The translations under genes and the position numbers were made by a program. A DNA stretch of 64,000 nt from Brachyspira intermedia PWS/A (GTDB taxonomy: Bacteria; Spirochaetota; Brachyspiria; Brachyspirales; Brachyspiraceae): contig NC_017243.1 in the NCBI RefSeq assembly GCF_000223215.1, positions 2,294,001 through 2,358,000 on the forward strand, given 5' to 3'. The notes beneath the pieces are model-generated. The model was not told the DNA's origin and did not search any database. It worked only from the letters and a program-made list of their open reading frames with translations. Below, piece by piece: positions 18,431 to 28,560 of the stretch. Positions within the stretch are counted from its first letter, which is position 1, and each line of letters starts with the position of its first letter.

Positions 18431-20581
18431 TTATTTACCATATTTTTTTAACATATCTTTCATTTCATCTTCAAACTCTATATAGAATTCTAAATCTTCA
18501 CTATTTATAGATGAGTCTGCTCCGTTTTTTAATAAAAGCTCAAATATATCATATTTGTGATTTTGAGCAGCTACAATTAATGCAGTATTTCCTTCAGGAT
18601 CTGTCATATTAAGATCAGCATTATTTTTTATAAAGAATTCTACAAGATTTATATTATCTCTCCTTACAGCCATCATTAATGGAGTATATCCATCCCTTCC
18701 TTTTTTATTAATGTCTGCATTATTATCTAATAATATCTTTGCAATCTCTATCTTCTCTACAACAGTTAAAGCTGTAAGTCCTCCATCATCTTGAAAGTTA
18801 ACATCCCCTCCTTCAGATATATATTTATTTATTTCATCAGTTTTGGAATATAAAACATCAAAAATAAATTGACTACTTTTTTTATATTCATCATCATGAT
18901 AATTCCTAAAAATTTTATACATCTCATCATTCCAATTTTCATCTGCATAATATGAACATCTTCTTCCATAACCATCTCTTGCAGATACATCAGCTTTATT
19001 TTTTATTAAAATTTTCACTATATTAATATGATTATGCATAGCAGCAAGAATTAAAGCAGTGTAGCCTAATTTAGTTTGAATATTAATATCAGCATTATGC
19101 TCTATTAATAAGTTTAATATTTTTTTAGCATTATGGGAAGCGGCATACATTAAAGGTGTAGCATTTTCATTATCTACCGCATTTACATCGGCTCCCCTCT
19201 TTATAAACTCTACAGCAATATCAAAATTATTATCATTATTAGCAACATATTCTAAAGCTGTTTTATTTAAATAATTTTTAAAATTGACATCAACATTATT
19301 CTCTAATAATATTTTTATTATTTCTTTATGATGAAACTGTGAAGCTAAAAGCAGAGCATTAGAACCTATTGAGTCATCTGATTCATCTATAGTATTATTA
19401 ATATCAATTCCTTCAGCAATATATTTTAAAACCTTATCAGCATTATTTTCAGCAGCAGCATATAAAAATTGTATTTCTCTTGATGATGATTCTTTTATTA
19501 AATCTGTTATTTCTTTTACATAATTATTTCTATTGTATGCTATATCTAATGCAGTTTTTCCAGATTCATTTTTTAATGTTAAATCAGGTTTATATTTCAA
19601 AAGAAGTTCTACAATTTTTGTATTTCTTTCATATACTGCATACATTAGAGGAGTTTCTTTTCTGTGATCTGATAAATTAATATCAGCATTATGCTCTAAT
19701 AATATTTTTACCATATCATAAGAATTAGCATCACAGGCTAATATTAAAGGAGTTTTTTTAAATTCATCTTGCACATTTATATTAGCATTATACTCAAGAA
19801 GAACTTTAACTCCTTCAATATTTCTTCGTTCGCATGCATTAAGTAAGGCTGTATTTTGATTGAAATTATTTTTTATTTCAGTATCAGCACCGTTTTCTAA
19901 TAAAGTCATCATAAAATCTTTTTTTTCTTCATTGTAAGAAGCAAGCATTAATGCTGTAGAGCCTTTGCTATTTGTAGAATTTATATCTGCACCATATTCT
20001 AATAATATTTTTATTATTTCTGTACTAAGTTTATCATTTTTTATAAAGGAATAATATATTAACGCTGTTTCTCCTTTTTTATTTTTATAATTAGGATCAT
20101 AGCCATTTTCAAGTAATATTCTCACTATTTCAGCATAATTTTGACTGCAGGCTATCATCAATGCAGTTAAATAATTATTTTCTAATTTAGTTTCTATATA
20201 CATATCAGCTTTGTGTTCAAGAAGAATTTTTACCACATCTGCTCTGCCGTAAATACATGCATATATCAAAGCTGTATAATTATCATCATTAGTCATATCT
20301 ATAGAGGCATTATACTCTAATAAAAGTTTTACTATATCAGTATTTCCTTTATAAGAGGCAATCATTAAAGGAGTGCATCCATCTTTATTCTTAAAATCAA
20401 TTTCAATATCTTTTTTTTCAATAACATTTTTATTATTTTCATGTTCAATTAATATTTTTGCTATTCCAAATACATTTATATTTATATAATTATTTTTATT
20501 CAATAAATATTTTATTTGCTGAATATCGCCGTCTTCTATAGCATTGAAAAATTCAATTTTTTCTTTATCTGTAAACATCAT
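18431..20581 (-). CDS. Ankyrin-repeat protein
   Basis: A 716-residue protein of roughly eighteen 33-residue ankyrin repeats. Typical units contain GCTPLMIASYKGNTDIVKLL, TALMLASYNEEKKDFMMTLL and NIVKILIKNKADV. There is no signal peptide, membrane segment or fused enzymatic domain, so it is probably a cytoplasmic protein-binding scaffold. Large ankyrin proteins are common in Brachyspira. Intergenic repeats flank it on both sides. The partner is unknown. Confidence 0.93.
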   Translation of the reverse strand: MMFTDKEKIEFFNAIEDGDIQQIKYLLNKNNYININVFGIAKILIEHENNKNVIEKKDIEIDFKNKDGCTPLMIASYKGNTDIVKLLLEYNASIDMTNDDNYTALIYACIYGRADVVKILLEHKADMYIETKLENNYLTALMIACSQNYAEIVRILLENGYDPNYKNKKGETALIYYSFIKNDKLSTEIIKILLEYGADINSTNSKGSTALMLASYNEEKKDFMMTLLENGADTEIKNNFNQNTALLNACERRNIEGVKVLLEYNANINVQDEFKKTPLILACDANSYDMVKILLEHNADINLSDHRKETPLMYAVYERNTKIVELLLKYKPDLTLKNESGKTALDIAYNRNNYVKEITDLIKESSSREIQFLYAAAENNADKVLKYIAEGIDINNTIDESDDSIGSNALLLASQFHHKEIIKILLENNVDVNFKNYLNKTALEYVANNDNNFDIAVEFIKRGADVNAVDNENATPLMYAASHNAKKILNLLIEHNADINIQTKLGYTALILAAMHNHINIVKILIKNKADVSARDGYGRRCSYYADENWNDEMYKIFRNYHDDEYKKSSQFIFDVLYSKTDEINKYISEGGDVNFQDDGGLTALTVVEKIEIAKILLDNNADINKKGRDGYTPLMMAVRRDNINLVEFFIKNNADLNMTDPEGNTALIVAAQNHKYDIFELLLKNGADSSINSEDLEFYIEFEDEMKDMLKKYGK

Positions 20582-20610
20582 ACCACACCTAATATATATT
20601 ACCTCACTAT

Positions 20611-20639
20611 AGTATAGTAAAATTAATACTTTTAGTCAA
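20611..20639 (-). promoter_or_regulatory. Promoter of the ankyrin gene
   Basis: On the minus strand TTGACT (20634-20639) and TATACT (20611-20616) are 17 bases apart, about 30 bases upstream of the ATG at 20581. Confidence 0.6.
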
Positions 20640-20674
20640 TTTAATTAAAAATCTAATAAACATAATATATTTAA

Positions 20675-20776
20675 TTAAAGCTTGGGCAGGCATCTATAAT
20701 TTCTTAATAAATCATCAAAAAAAAATTATCAAAAATTTCAAAGCAGATAAAAAATATAAAGGGTGGGGAATTAGAG
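20675..20776 (-). repeat. Intergenic repeat copy R3
   Basis: Starts AAAGCTTGGGCAGGCATCTA and ends AAAGGGTGGGGAATTAG. With R4 it forms a tail-to-tail inverted pair only about 14 bases apart, which could fold into a long hairpin. Confidence 0.7.
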
Positions 20777-20789
20777 TAAATTTAAAACC

Positions 20790-20905
20790 TATTTACACAC
20801 CCCACCCTTTTATATTTTCTGCTTTATTTTTTTTATTATAAGTTTTATTTATTTTTTAGCTTCATTAGAAATTACAGCACCCGCCCAAGATTTTATTAAA
20901 TATAA
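20790..20905 (+). repeat. Intergenic repeat copy R4
   Basis: Starts TTTACACACCCCACCCTTT and ends GCACCCGCCCAAGATTTTAT. It mirrors R3: both share CCCCACCCTTT.ATATTTT and TCTGCTTT when read in the same direction. The remaining part of the gene-free interval 20582-21197 is AT-rich and carries the flaB promoter region. Confidence 0.7.
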
Positions 20906-21119
20906 ATAGTTTATTAACCGCACAATGAATGCATTTTTTATAAACAATAAAATATTAAAATAAAATGAATTTAATTAATAGATATTAATATATAGTAGAT
21001 ATAAGAAACTAAGTTATTTGAGATTAACATAATAATATTAACATAATAGTATTAACATAATATTAAAATATATTTTTAAATAAAACTGAAGAAAAAATTT
21101 TTATTTAACTAAAAAAAAT

Positions 21120-21146
21120 TAATAATTAAAAAACGATAACCGATAA
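21120..21146 (+). promoter_or_regulatory. Candidate sigma-28 (FliA) promoter of flaB
   Basis: TAAT (21120-21123), 15 bases, then ACCGATAA (21139-21146) closely fits the flagellar sigma-28 consensus TAAA-N15-GCCGATAA. It lies about 50 bases before the flaB ATG. Confidence 0.6.
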
Positions 21147-21197
21147 TAATTGTGTGTTCAGGGAAGAACACATACAAATAATTCATGGAGGAACCAT

Positions 21198-22070
21198 ATG
21201 GTTATCAACAATAATATAAGTGCTATAAATGCACAACGCACACTTAAATTCCGCCAAGTAGATCTTAAAAAAGACGCTGCTCAAATTTCTAGCGGTATGA
21301 GAATCAATCAAGCTGGAGATGATGCTTCTGGATTAGCAGTATCTGAGAAAATGAGAACTCAGATTCGTGGTTTACGTATGGCTGAAAGAAATACTCAAGA
21401 CGGTATATCTTTCATTCAAACTACTGAAGGATACTTAGAAGAAACTACTAACATTCTTCAAAGAATTCGTGAATTAGCTATACAAGCTGCTAACGGTATC
21501 TATACTGACGAAGACAGACTTTATGTACAAATCGAAGTTTCTCAGTTAGTAGACGAAATCGACAGAGTTGCTTCACAAGCTCAATTCAACAAACTTAACA
21601 TGTTAACTGGAAGATTCGCTAGATCTACAGGTGAAAATGCTCCTGCAGCTTCTATGTGGTTACACATCGGTGCTAATATGGACGAAAGAAAACGCGTTTA
21701 TATCGGTACTATGAACAGCCAAGCTCTTGGACTTAAAAACCCAGTTGGACCTGCTGTTACAGCTACATTCATCAGCGTTTCTAGCCCATCTAAAGCTAAC
21801 TCTGTTATCGGTATGGTAGACGAAGCTCTTCTTAAAGTATTAAAACAAAGATCTGACTTAGGTGCTTATCAGAACAGATTAGAAATGACAGCTCAAGGCT
21901 TAATGGTTGGATTCGAAAACATGCAGGCTTCTGAAAGCAGAATTCGTGATACAGATATGGCTGAAGCATCAGTTAAACTTGCTAAAGATCAAATTCTTAA
22001 CCAAGCTAACTTGTCTATGCTTGCTCAAGCTAATCAGTTACCACAAGGTGCTCTTAGATTATTACAATAA
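21198..22070 (+). CDS. flaB: Periplasmic flagellar filament core protein FlaB (flagellin)
   Basis: A 290-residue flagellin of the spirochaete FlaB class, which forms the core of the periplasmic flagella. The N-terminal D0/D1 segment ([16 protein letters not shown], then [22 protein letters not shown]) and the C-terminal segment ([14 protein letters not shown], ending PQGALRLLQ) are conserved; the middle is short, as in spirochaetes. The ATG at 21198 is set by GGAGG eight bases upstream. A longer reading frame from 21150 would add a non-homologous N-terminus and lose this site. Codon use is richer in C-ending and CGT codons than in neighbouring genes, as expected for a highly expressed protein. 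Brachyspira has several flaB paralogues; which one this is was not decided. Confidence 0.96.
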   Translation: MVINNNISAINAQRTLKFRQVDLKKDAAQISSGMRINQAGDDASGLAVSEKMRTQIRGLRMAERNTQDGISFIQTTEGYLEETTNILQRIRELAIQAANGIYTDEDRLYVQIEVSQLVDEIDRVASQAQFNKLNMLTGRFARSTGENAPAASMWLHIGANMDERKRVYIGTMNSQALGLKNPVGPAVTATFISVSSPSKANSVIGMVDEALLKVLKQRSDLGAYQNRLEMTAQGLMVGFENMQASESRIRDTDMAEASVKLAKDQILNQANLSMLAQANQLPQGALRLLQ

Positions 22071-22105
22071 TTAATATTCAATTAGTTTTGTAATATTAAC
22101 CATAT

Positions 22106-22148
22106 AAAGGGGGACATTCTTAATCGGATGCCTCCCCTTTTATTTTTA
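22106..22148 (+). terminator. Rho-independent terminator of flaB
   Basis: AAAGGGG pairs with CCCCTTT around a loop of about 18 bases, followed by TTTTATTTTT. The stop codon of the convergent HTH gene (22120-22122) lies inside the loop. Confidence 0.75.
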
Positions 22149-22551
22149 AACTATATACTATAAAATTCTTATAATCATATATTAATAACCATATTAAACT
22201 GCTTGGATATCTCTTTTTTATAACGCTTAAATACTGAGATACAGCAGACTGAGTTACATTAAGCTTTTTTGCTAACTCCCCCTGACTTTTTCCCTCTGCA
22301 AATAATTTCATTATTCTTTTTTGTTTTGGTGTAAGTATAGCTATTATTAAATTTGAAACCCTGCTATATTCACTATCAGTCAAAGCGTTTGTATAAAGTA
22401 TATTATCCAAATCATCATTTGTTAATATACTCTCTCTGCTGTCTGTTCTATCAGAATTAATTTTCCTAGTTCCCAAACTTTTATTAATCTCTTTTAAAAC
22501 ATCATTACAAAGTTTTTTACAGGTATCATATTTAGAACATAAATTGCACAT
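22120..22551 (-). CDS. Small helix-turn-helix regulator, sigma-70 region 4-like
   Basis: A 143-residue protein. The N-terminus is Cys-rich (MCNLCSKYDTCKKLC), a possible metal or redox site. The C-terminal half has LTPKQKRIMKLFAEGKSQGELAKKLNVTQSAVSQYLSVIKKRY, a helix-turn-helix like those of sigma-70 region 4 and LuxR-type proteins. It likely binds DNA. It is the second gene after the 74-residue ORF (4 bases apart) and is convergent with flaB. A palindrome upstream of the pair may be its own operator. No close family name is recognised. Confidence 0.7.
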   Translation of the reverse strand: MCNLCSKYDTCKKLCNDVLKEINKSLGTRKINSDRTDSRESILTNDDLDNILYTNALTDSEYSRVSNLIIAILTPKQKRIMKLFAEGKSQGELAKKLNVTQSAVSQYLSVIKKRYPSSLIWLLIYDYKNFIVYSLKIKGEASD

Positions 22552-22555
22552 TATA

Positions 22556-22780
22556 TTAATACTCCTTTAAAATACATAATATTTTATCAAGAATTTCAGG
22601 TTTATAATTTTCTGTATCAACATCTTCTAATTGTCTTATGGCATTCTTAATATCAACACGCATTATAACCCATTCCTCCCAATTAGTTTTTTTGTTGTAA
22701 AAATAATCATCCTCCTTAATATTATCTAATATGTTTTTTATGAGTCTCTTATAATAGATTGTGCTTTGAAATTTATTCAT
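22556..22780 (-). CDS. Small hypothetical protein, first gene of the HTH operon
   Basis: A 74-residue acidic/basic mixed protein with no recognised domain: NKFQSTIYYKRLIKNIL at the start and LEDVDTENYKPEILDKIL near the end, mostly helical. AAGGAG at ideal spacing before the ATG and tight coupling to the HTH gene support that it is real. Confidence 0.65.
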   Translation of the reverse strand: MNKFQSTIYYKRLIKNILDNIKEDDYFYNKKTNWEEWVIMRVDIKNAIRQLEDVDTENYKPEILDKILCILKEY

Positions 22781-22790
22781 TACGAACTCC

Positions 22791-22833
22791 TTATACAGTA
22801 TATATAAATACTGTATAAATATTTATACAGTAT
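22791..22833. promoter_or_regulatory. Palindromic operator candidate upstream of the HTH operon
   Basis: A perfect 26-base palindrome occupies 22808-22833 (half-site ATACTGTATAAAT). A further inverted TACAGTA half-site at 22794-22800 overlaps it, so three ACTGTAT-type half-sites occur in 43 bases, directly upstream of the first ATG of the operon. Confidence 0.55.
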
Positions 22834-22945
22834 AAATAAATTTATTTCAACCTACTATAATGTATGTTTGTATACTATAATAGTATTTTGTAATTATATA
22901 TAAAAAATACAATACAATTCATACAAATTTTATAAAAGAGCATTA

Positions 22946-23050
22946 TTTACATACCCCGCCCTTTAGGCTTTTTAGATAAATTTGAATTTTTAATTTTATT
23001 TATATTTGATACTTATACAGAAAAAGCATGCCCACCCAAGCTTTTTTTAA
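22946..23050 (+). repeat. Intergenic repeat copy R5
   Basis: Starts TTTACATACCCCGCCCTTTAG and ends GCATGCCCACCCAAGCTTTT. It lies between the HTH operon promoter and the rpoD terminator; nothing else is recognised in the gene-free interval 22781-23131 besides these and the palindrome. Confidence 0.65.
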
Positions 23051-23069
23051 AATTTATGACTTTGTATAC

Positions 23070-23100
23070 AAAAAAAGGAAGCAGAAAACTGCTCCCTTTG
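23070..23100 (-). terminator. Rho-independent terminator of dnaG-rpoD
   Basis: On the minus strand AAAGGGAGCAG and CTGCTTCCTTT pair around a four-base loop, with one mismatch, and a run of T follows. Confidence 0.8.
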
Positions 23101-23131
23101 TAGATTCTAGATTCTAGATTTTTAATTGATA

Positions 23132-24895
23132 TTAAGAGTCAAGAAAATCTTTTAACTCTTTTTTCTTAGATTGTGCTCTTAATCTCCTTATAGCTTTTGC
23201 CTCTATCTGACGAATACGTTCTCTAGTAACCTTGAATACATATCCCACCTCTTCAAGAGTATGAGAATAACCATCAACAAGACCGAAACGCATTCTTATA
23301 ACCTTTTGTTCTCTGTCAGGCAAGCTGTCAAGTATTGAATCAATCTGCTTTCTTAATATTTTGAAAGTAGTAATATTTTGAGGACTTTCAAATTCTTTAT
23401 CTTCGATAAGTTCACCCAAAATGGTATCTTCTTCATCACCTATAGGAGCATTCAAAGAAACAGGGTCTTTAGCAACATTTCTTACACTTTTTACCCTACT
23501 TTCAGGCCAACTTAAAGCCTTTGCTATCTCTTGAATAGAAGGCTCTCTTCCATGTTGCTGCATATACTGTCTTAATACTCTTTGAACCTTATTAATCTGC
23601 TCTATCATATGAACAGGAACCCTTATAGTTCTAGCTTGATCACTTATAGAACGTGTAATAGCCTGACGAATCCACCAAGTAGCATATGTAGAAAATTTAT
23701 AACCCTTTTTGTATTCAAATTTATCTACAGCCTTGATAAGTCCTATATTTCCCTCTTGTACCAAATCGAAGAAATGAAGCCCTCTATTAACATACTTTTT
23801 AGCTATAGCAATAACAAGTCTTAAATTAGCCTTAACAATATGATCTTTAGCCTGAGCAATTTTTCTTCTTGATGAATCTATTTTACGAACCCATTCCACT
23901 AAAGTCTCTTTATCAATGCGAACTTCATCATAAATATCAGCCATACGAACCTGTGCTTTATGGAAACTAGTTATTACAGCTTCTATAGCTTCAGGAGTAA
24001 TATTAAATTCATCTACAAGTCTTATATATATATCCTTGTTTCCAGATTCTATCTCTTTGTAATAATTTTCAAAGTCTGATATTTCTTTATAGTATCTTTT
24101 TTTAAGTTTTTCAAAATACTCTTCTATCTGATTTATTCTATGCAAATAGAACTTTAGCTTTTCAGCTATTCTGTCTATTTCCATTCTGTTTAATCTTACT
24201 TTTGTTAAAAGTTTTACTATATTTTCTTTAACTTCCTCTTGTTCTTTAGTAAGAGCTTTAATAGTCTTTTGTGTAGTAATCTTTTTTATTCTCTTATCTA
24301 AAGCTAGATATTTTTCAGCTAATGCAACATACTCTTTTTCAAAGTTTTTATACTTTCTTTCTAATTTTCTTTTCTCCTGAGTAGAAACATTATATATCCT
24401 AGGAGGTTCTAATATTTCATGTATAGAAACTTTTCCTATCTGCACATTTTTGATAGTATTTAATACTTCCCCTACTACAAGATGAGTATTCAAGATTATA
24501 CTTTCTATTTCAGTTTCTCCTGATTCAATCTTTTTTGAATAATCAACCTCATCATCATGAGTAAGCAGACTCACCTTTCCAATTTCTTTAAGATAAAGCC
24601 TTATAGGATCATCATTGTTGCCAACCTTATCCTCAACATGTATGAATTTTGCGGCATCATCAATCTTATTTTGATTCTTAGAAAGGCTTTCAAACTCTCT
24701 TTTGTCTTCAACGATAACAATTTTTCTTGCAGCTAATAATTGAAAAAGTATATCCATTACATCAGTATCCATATTATCAATGGCACCGTTAATCTCTTTA
24801 AATGTAAGATATTTATTGGCATTTCCTTTTTCAAGTAATTTTCTAATCTTTTCATTATTTTTAATCAAAAGATCGCAATCTTCTTCTGTCATCAT
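23132..24895 (-). CDS. rpoD: RNA polymerase primary sigma factor
   Basis: The housekeeping sigma factor (587 residues). Region 1.2 is seen as [17 protein letters not shown]. Region 2 has [39 protein letters not shown] and [11 protein letters not shown], which recognise and melt the -10 element. Region 3 follows with [11 protein letters not shown]. Region 4 has [21 protein letters not shown] for the -35 element. A long coiled non-conserved region lies between 1.2 and 2. Its ATG overlaps the dnaG stop by four bases (ATGA), so it is translationally coupled to dnaG. Confidence 0.97.
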   Translation of the reverse strand: MMTEEDCDLLIKNNEKIRKLLEKGNANKYLTFKEINGAIDNMDTDVMDILFQLLAARKIVIVEDKREFESLSKNQNKIDDAAKFIHVEDKVGNNDDPIRLYLKEIGKVSLLTHDDEVDYSKKIESGETEIESIILNTHLVVGEVLNTIKNVQIGKVSIHEILEPPRIYNVSTQEKRKLERKYKNFEKEYVALAEKYLALDKRIKKITTQKTIKALTKEQEEVKENIVKLLTKVRLNRMEIDRIAEKLKFYLHRINQIEEYFEKLKKRYYKEISDFENYYKEIESGNKDIYIRLVDEFNITPEAIEAVITSFHKAQVRMADIYDEVRIDKETLVEWVRKIDSSRRKIAQAKDHIVKANLRLVIAIAKKYVNRGLHFFDLVQEGNIGLIKAVDKFEYKKGYKFSTYATWWIRQAITRSISDQARTIRVPVHMIEQINKVQRVLRQYMQQHGREPSIQEIAKALSWPESRVKSVRNVAKDPVSLNAPIGDEEDTILGELIEDKEFESPQNITTFKILRKQIDSILDSLPDREQKVIRMRFGLVDGYSHTLEEVGYVFKVTRERIRQIEAKAIRRLRAQSKKKELKDFLDS

Positions 24896-26694
24896 AAATC
24901 ACTTCCTTGATGTAATTTTTCTTTTTGCTTATTAAGTAAACTTATTCTACGAGCTGCTTCATAAATATTATCTAAATTATCCAAATTTATATTATTTTGT
25001 AATTCTTTTTTTTCGGAGTCTATGCAGCCGCTTTTAATTTTAATAATAAGCTCCTCCAGTTTTTCATATATATTTTCACTATATAGTTTTTTCTTGCTTA
25101 AAATCTGATTGGCTATATGCTCATTTCCTAATACATTAAGAGCATCTTCAACACTTGCTTCTTTATTAAGAGTTAAGAGCCTTATATAAAATTCTCTTGT
25201 TATATCTTTCTTAATAAGATCAACACTAATTTCTCTTTCTGCCTCTTTAATCAAAGAAGGATTCAAAGCAAGCAAATATATTAAACTATTTTCATAGTAA
25301 AATTTGTTATCTGTATTATTTTTTACTTTTTTATCATATTTTATACCGGAAGCATACTGATTTGCATTATATGTGTTCAAATAGTCTTTGTTAAAAGCTT
25401 CTCTATCAACATTAAGTTTTGAAGCTACGTATGAAATTATCATCTGTTTCTCTGTTTCACTTTTCACAGCATCTAAATACTTATAAAAACTATTAATAAC
25501 ATTTAATTTTTCTGCTATAGATAAAGAAGAAATATCCTTTTTTATTTCAGTATCTATAACAAAATCATACCAATTAAGTTTATTATTATACAATATATCA
25601 AACCGGCTTCTACCATAAACTGTAAAAAATTCATCTAAATCTTTAGTTTCTTGTATAGAAAGTATAGTCAACTTTAAATCAAACTTCAAGAGCGTAATTA
25701 TAGCAGATTTTGCCGCTTTTATGCCTGCTTCATCGCTATCTAATGCTAATACTACATTTTTAGTGTATTTTTTTATTTCTCTAGCATGTTCTTCTGTAAT
25801 TGCCGTTCCTAAAGTGCCGACAACATTTTTTATACCCATTTTATGGCATGCTATTGTATCCATATAACCTTCAACAAGCATTATTTCATCTTGCTTCATT
25901 ACATACGATTTAGCAATATTTATACCATATAATGAAGATTTCTTTTTAAATATGAGGCTTTCTTTAGAATTTAGATACTTAGGCTCCTTACCATCTATAC
26001 TTCTGCCTCCAAAACCAACTATCTCTTCACGTTCATTTATTATAGGAAACATTATCCTATTAACAAATGTATCATAATAATGATTAGGATTATTCTTGCT
26101 TACACCTACTAAGCCTAATATATTCATATTATTTACTGTAATTTTATTCTCTGTTAATGCATTCATTAAAGCATTCCAACTAGGAGGAGCATAGCCTATC
26201 TTAAATTCCTTTATAATGCTGAATGGTATTTTTCTTGATTTCAAGTATTTTTCAGCATCTTTATAGAAGTAATCTCCATTTTTATCTTTTAAAAACAGAC
26301 TTTTACCAAAAAAGTTGCATGCTATTCTGTTAATTCTTCTGCTTTCTAAATATATTTTATCTTTTTGTGTAGTCTTTGCAGAAAAAAATCCGCTTACATC
26401 AACCGAAAACCTATTGCCTAAATACTGCACAGCCTCTTTGAATGATTTATTTTCTTTTTCTTTGAGGTATGTAATAACATTGCCTTTAGCACCGCATGTA
26501 AAGCATTTATATATACCCTTTGAATCATCAACAGACATAGAAGGATTTGTTTCCTGTCCGTCTTTATGAAAAGGGCATTGAACGGTATATTGACTTCCGC
26601 CTCTATGTATTACTTTGTATCTATCTCTTAATATATCAACAAGAGATACTCTAGACAATAGATTATTTAATTTTTCAATAAATAAATTATCCAC
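24892..26694 (-). CDS. dnaG: DNA primase
   Basis: DnaG makes RNA primers at the replication fork. The N-terminal zinc finger is CPFHKDG...CFTCGAKGN. The TOPRIM domain holds the acidic motifs [10 protein letters not shown] and [11 protein letters not shown]. The C-terminal part is a DnaB-binding helical region. The reading frame is open back to a TTG at 26709, but no ribosome-binding site fits there; the GTG at 26694, which gives [13 protein letters not shown], resembles the usual DnaG N-terminus and is preferred. The dnaG-rpoD order is the conserved macromolecular synthesis operon, here without rpsU. Confidence 0.95.
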   Translation of the reverse strand: MDNLFIEKLNNLLSRVSLVDILRDRYKVIHRGGSQYTVQCPFHKDGQETNPSMSVDDSKGIYKCFTCGAKGNVITYLKEKENKSFKEAVQYLGNRFSVDVSGFFSAKTTQKDKIYLESRRINRIACNFFGKSLFLKDKNGDYFYKDAEKYLKSRKIPFSIIKEFKIGYAPPSWNALMNALTENKITVNNMNILGLVGVSKNNPNHYYDTFVNRIMFPIINEREEIVGFGGRSIDGKEPKYLNSKESLIFKKKSSLYGINIAKSYVMKQDEIMLVEGYMDTIACHKMGIKNVVGTLGTAITEEHAREIKKYTKNVVLALDSDEAGIKAAKSAIITLLKFDLKLTILSIQETKDLDEFFTVYGRSRFDILYNNKLNWYDFVIDTEIKKDISSLSIAEKLNVINSFYKYLDAVKSETEKQMIISYVASKLNVDREAFNKDYLNTYNANQYASGIKYDKKVKNNTDNKFYYENSLIYLLALNPSLIKEAEREISVDLIKKDITREFYIRLLTLNKEASVEDALNVLGNEHIANQILSKKKLYSENIYEKLEELIIKIKSGCIDSEKKELQNNINLDNLDNIYEAARRISLLNKQKEKLHQGSDL

Positions 26695-26877
26695 AATAAA
26701 TAAGCTCAAACTCTAATATCCATATATAATCGGATATTAAAATATTAAAAATTAAACATTATCCCCACAAATAAATATCCATAAATATAAAAATATTTTA
26801 AAAAAAGTCAAGTATTTTTAATATTTTTTAATCAAAATAATATTAGTTAAAATCAATTTATTTTACATATTTATTAC

Positions 26878-26908
26878 TTGACAAAATTCTGTTTTTTATT
26901 ATTATAGT
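26878..26908 (+). promoter_or_regulatory. Promoter of the 353-residue unknown gene and Nudix gene
   Basis: TTGACA (26878-26883) and TATAGT (26903-26908) are 19 bases apart, just upstream of the GTG start at 26935, leaving a short leader. Confidence 0.5.
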
Positions 26909-26934
26909 GTGAACATGTTTTGCGGAGACTTATT

Positions 26935-27981
26935 GTGTTTAGTTATTTTGAAAAAAGTCAGAGAAGAAGAAGGATCTTAAATAACATAAAATCAAGAAGG
27001 ATTATAATAGATAAATTTAATATTCCATTAGGTATAGTACCTAGCGAATATGTATACCCAATAGAGGGTACAAAAATAGAATTAAAAAATACTGATAACG
27101 GAGATGTATATTCATATAAAATATCCGTTTCTGCAGAAAAAATATTTTCATTGTATATGAAATTATTAAAATTATTTCCATCTTATGGCACCATGATCAT
27201 AGAAAGAATCAGCGAAGATGTTAACAGAGATTTCGATGTTCTTATGAGCGATCCTGATGTTTCATTAAATGAAATAAGAAAAGTATTTAGAAGATATAAT
27301 GAATTATGGGTTGAATGCGGTTTTGTAGGTTTTGGTGTTATAGATGAACTTACAGAATTTGAAATTTTTATAAATTTAGATAAAGAAATAGAAATTAACA
27401 CTTCATATAAAAATATGAAGCAAATTAATCGTATATTGCGTTCATATAAACTTCTTAATGATAATGTTTCTTTTATCAGCGATTATGAACATATGCATTA
27501 TTCTCTATCATCTATAGTTGCAGATGAAGGATGTTCTGAAGCTGATGAATATGTTTTTGATTATTATGATATTATAAATAATCTTAAATCAACTTATGGA
27601 TTCACTACTATTAATTTAAATGATGTTAATAATATTATAAAAACCCCTAAATGGTGGAATGTTACAGTTAAGGGTTTGGGTAAATGTCAAAAAAGAACCT
27701 TTATATCTACTTATTATATAGTAGCAAACACCATAGAAGAAATGGAAACATTAATAGACGAAAAAATGAAAGATATGAACGTTGATTATTATTATATATA
27801 CGATTTTTATAATGTTGATCCTAATGATTATAATTATGAAAGCGTGAATGTTACTAATATTCAAAATGTATCTTTTGAAAAAGCACCTTTTGGTATATGG
27901 GGACAGTCTGATGTATTTATATGTAAAGCTAAAAATATAGCTTCATATTATATTAATAAGAATTATGCAAGAACATACTAA
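26935..27981 (+). CDS. Hypothetical protein, no family recognised
   Basis: A protein of about 348 residues, rich in Tyr, Asn and Asp, with a basic N-terminus (SQRRRRILNNIKSRR). No signal peptide or membrane segment is seen. The middle has EIRKVFRRYNELWVECGFVGFGVIDELTEFEIFI and the end has KWWNVTVKGLGKCQKRTFISTYYIVANTIEEME, suggesting alpha/beta domains. The GTG at 26935 is chosen because CGGAG stands seven bases upstream. The 3' end overlaps the Nudix gene by 17 bases, so the two are likely expressed together. Function unknown. Confidence 0.75.
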   Translation: MFSYFEKSQRRRRILNNIKSRRIIIDKFNIPLGIVPSEYVYPIEGTKIELKNTDNGDVYSYKISVSAEKIFSLYMKLLKLFPSYGTMIIERISEDVNRDFDVLMSDPDVSLNEIRKVFRRYNELWVECGFVGFGVIDELTEFEIFINLDKEIEINTSYKNMKQINRILRSYKLLNDNVSFISDYEHMHYSLSSIVADEGCSEADEYVFDYYDIINNLKSTYGFTTINLNDVNNIIKTPKWWNVTVKGLGKCQKRTFISTYYIVANTIEEMETLIDEKMKDMNVDYYYIYDFYNVDPNDYNYESVNVTNIQNVSFEKAPFGIWGQSDVFICKAKNIASYYINKNYARTY

Positions 27982-28531
27982 TGATAATTTTACAAATGCT
28001 TTAAAAATAAAAGAACATGTTAAATATCAATTTAAATATTGCCCTTATTGCGGTGAAAAAGATTCTTTTATTTTTAATGATGTAAAAATTTTTCAATGCT
28101 CAAAATGCAAAAGAACATACTTTACTAATCCTGCATCTGCTGTAGGCGTTATAATAGAAACTCCTAATGGTATAGTATTTGTTGAAAGAGGAATAGAACC
28201 TAAAAAAGGTTATATAGATATGCCTGGAGGTTTTTGTGAGCCTTATGAAAGAGTTGAAGATACCGCTGTTAGGGAAGTTCTTGAAGAAACAAATATAAAA
28301 TTAAATGATATACATTTTTTAATAAGCGGAGCTAATGAATACATATATGATGGTATCATGTATGTTACAACAGACATATTCTTCTATTCAAAATTAGACT
28401 ATGTTCCAGATGCTGCTCCAAACGATGATGCTTCAAAAGTAATTTTTATAAAAAGAGAAAATATTGATTTTGAAAAAATAGCTTTTGAATCTGCCAAAGA
28501 GGCTTTTTCTTATTATATTAAAAATTTTTAA
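27965..28531 (+). CDS. Nudix hydrolase with N-terminal zinc ribbon
   Basis: A 188-residue Nudix enzyme, which hydrolyses a nucleoside diphosphate linked to another group. The Nudix box reads GGFCEPYERVEDTAVREVLEETNI at about residues 90-113, with the catalytic REVLEE intact. A zinc ribbon (CPYCG at about 25, CSKCK at about 44) precedes it, as in NudC-type NADH pyrophosphatases and related zinc-ribbon Nudix proteins. It is shorter than NudC and lacks its full N-terminal domain, so the substrate is open. Confidence 0.88.
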   Translation: MQEHTNDNFTNALKIKEHVKYQFKYCPYCGEKDSFIFNDVKIFQCSKCKRTYFTNPASAVGVIIETPNGIVFVERGIEPKKGYIDMPGGFCEPYERVEDTAVREVLEETNIKLNDIHFLISGANEYIYDGIMYVTTDIFFYSKLDYVPDAAPNDDASKVIFIKRENIDFEKIAFESAKEAFSYYIKNF

Positions 28532-28560
28532 TTTTTTATTAATATTAAAATAATTCAATT

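Noticed and set aside
21150-21197. N-terminal extension of FlaB from ATG 21150
   Set aside because: The added residues do not resemble flagellin and GGAGG clearly marks the ATG at 21198.
22808-22833. LexA/SOS box
   Set aside because: CTGT and ACAG half-sites are 14 bases apart rather than the enteric 8, and the gene behind is not a repair gene.
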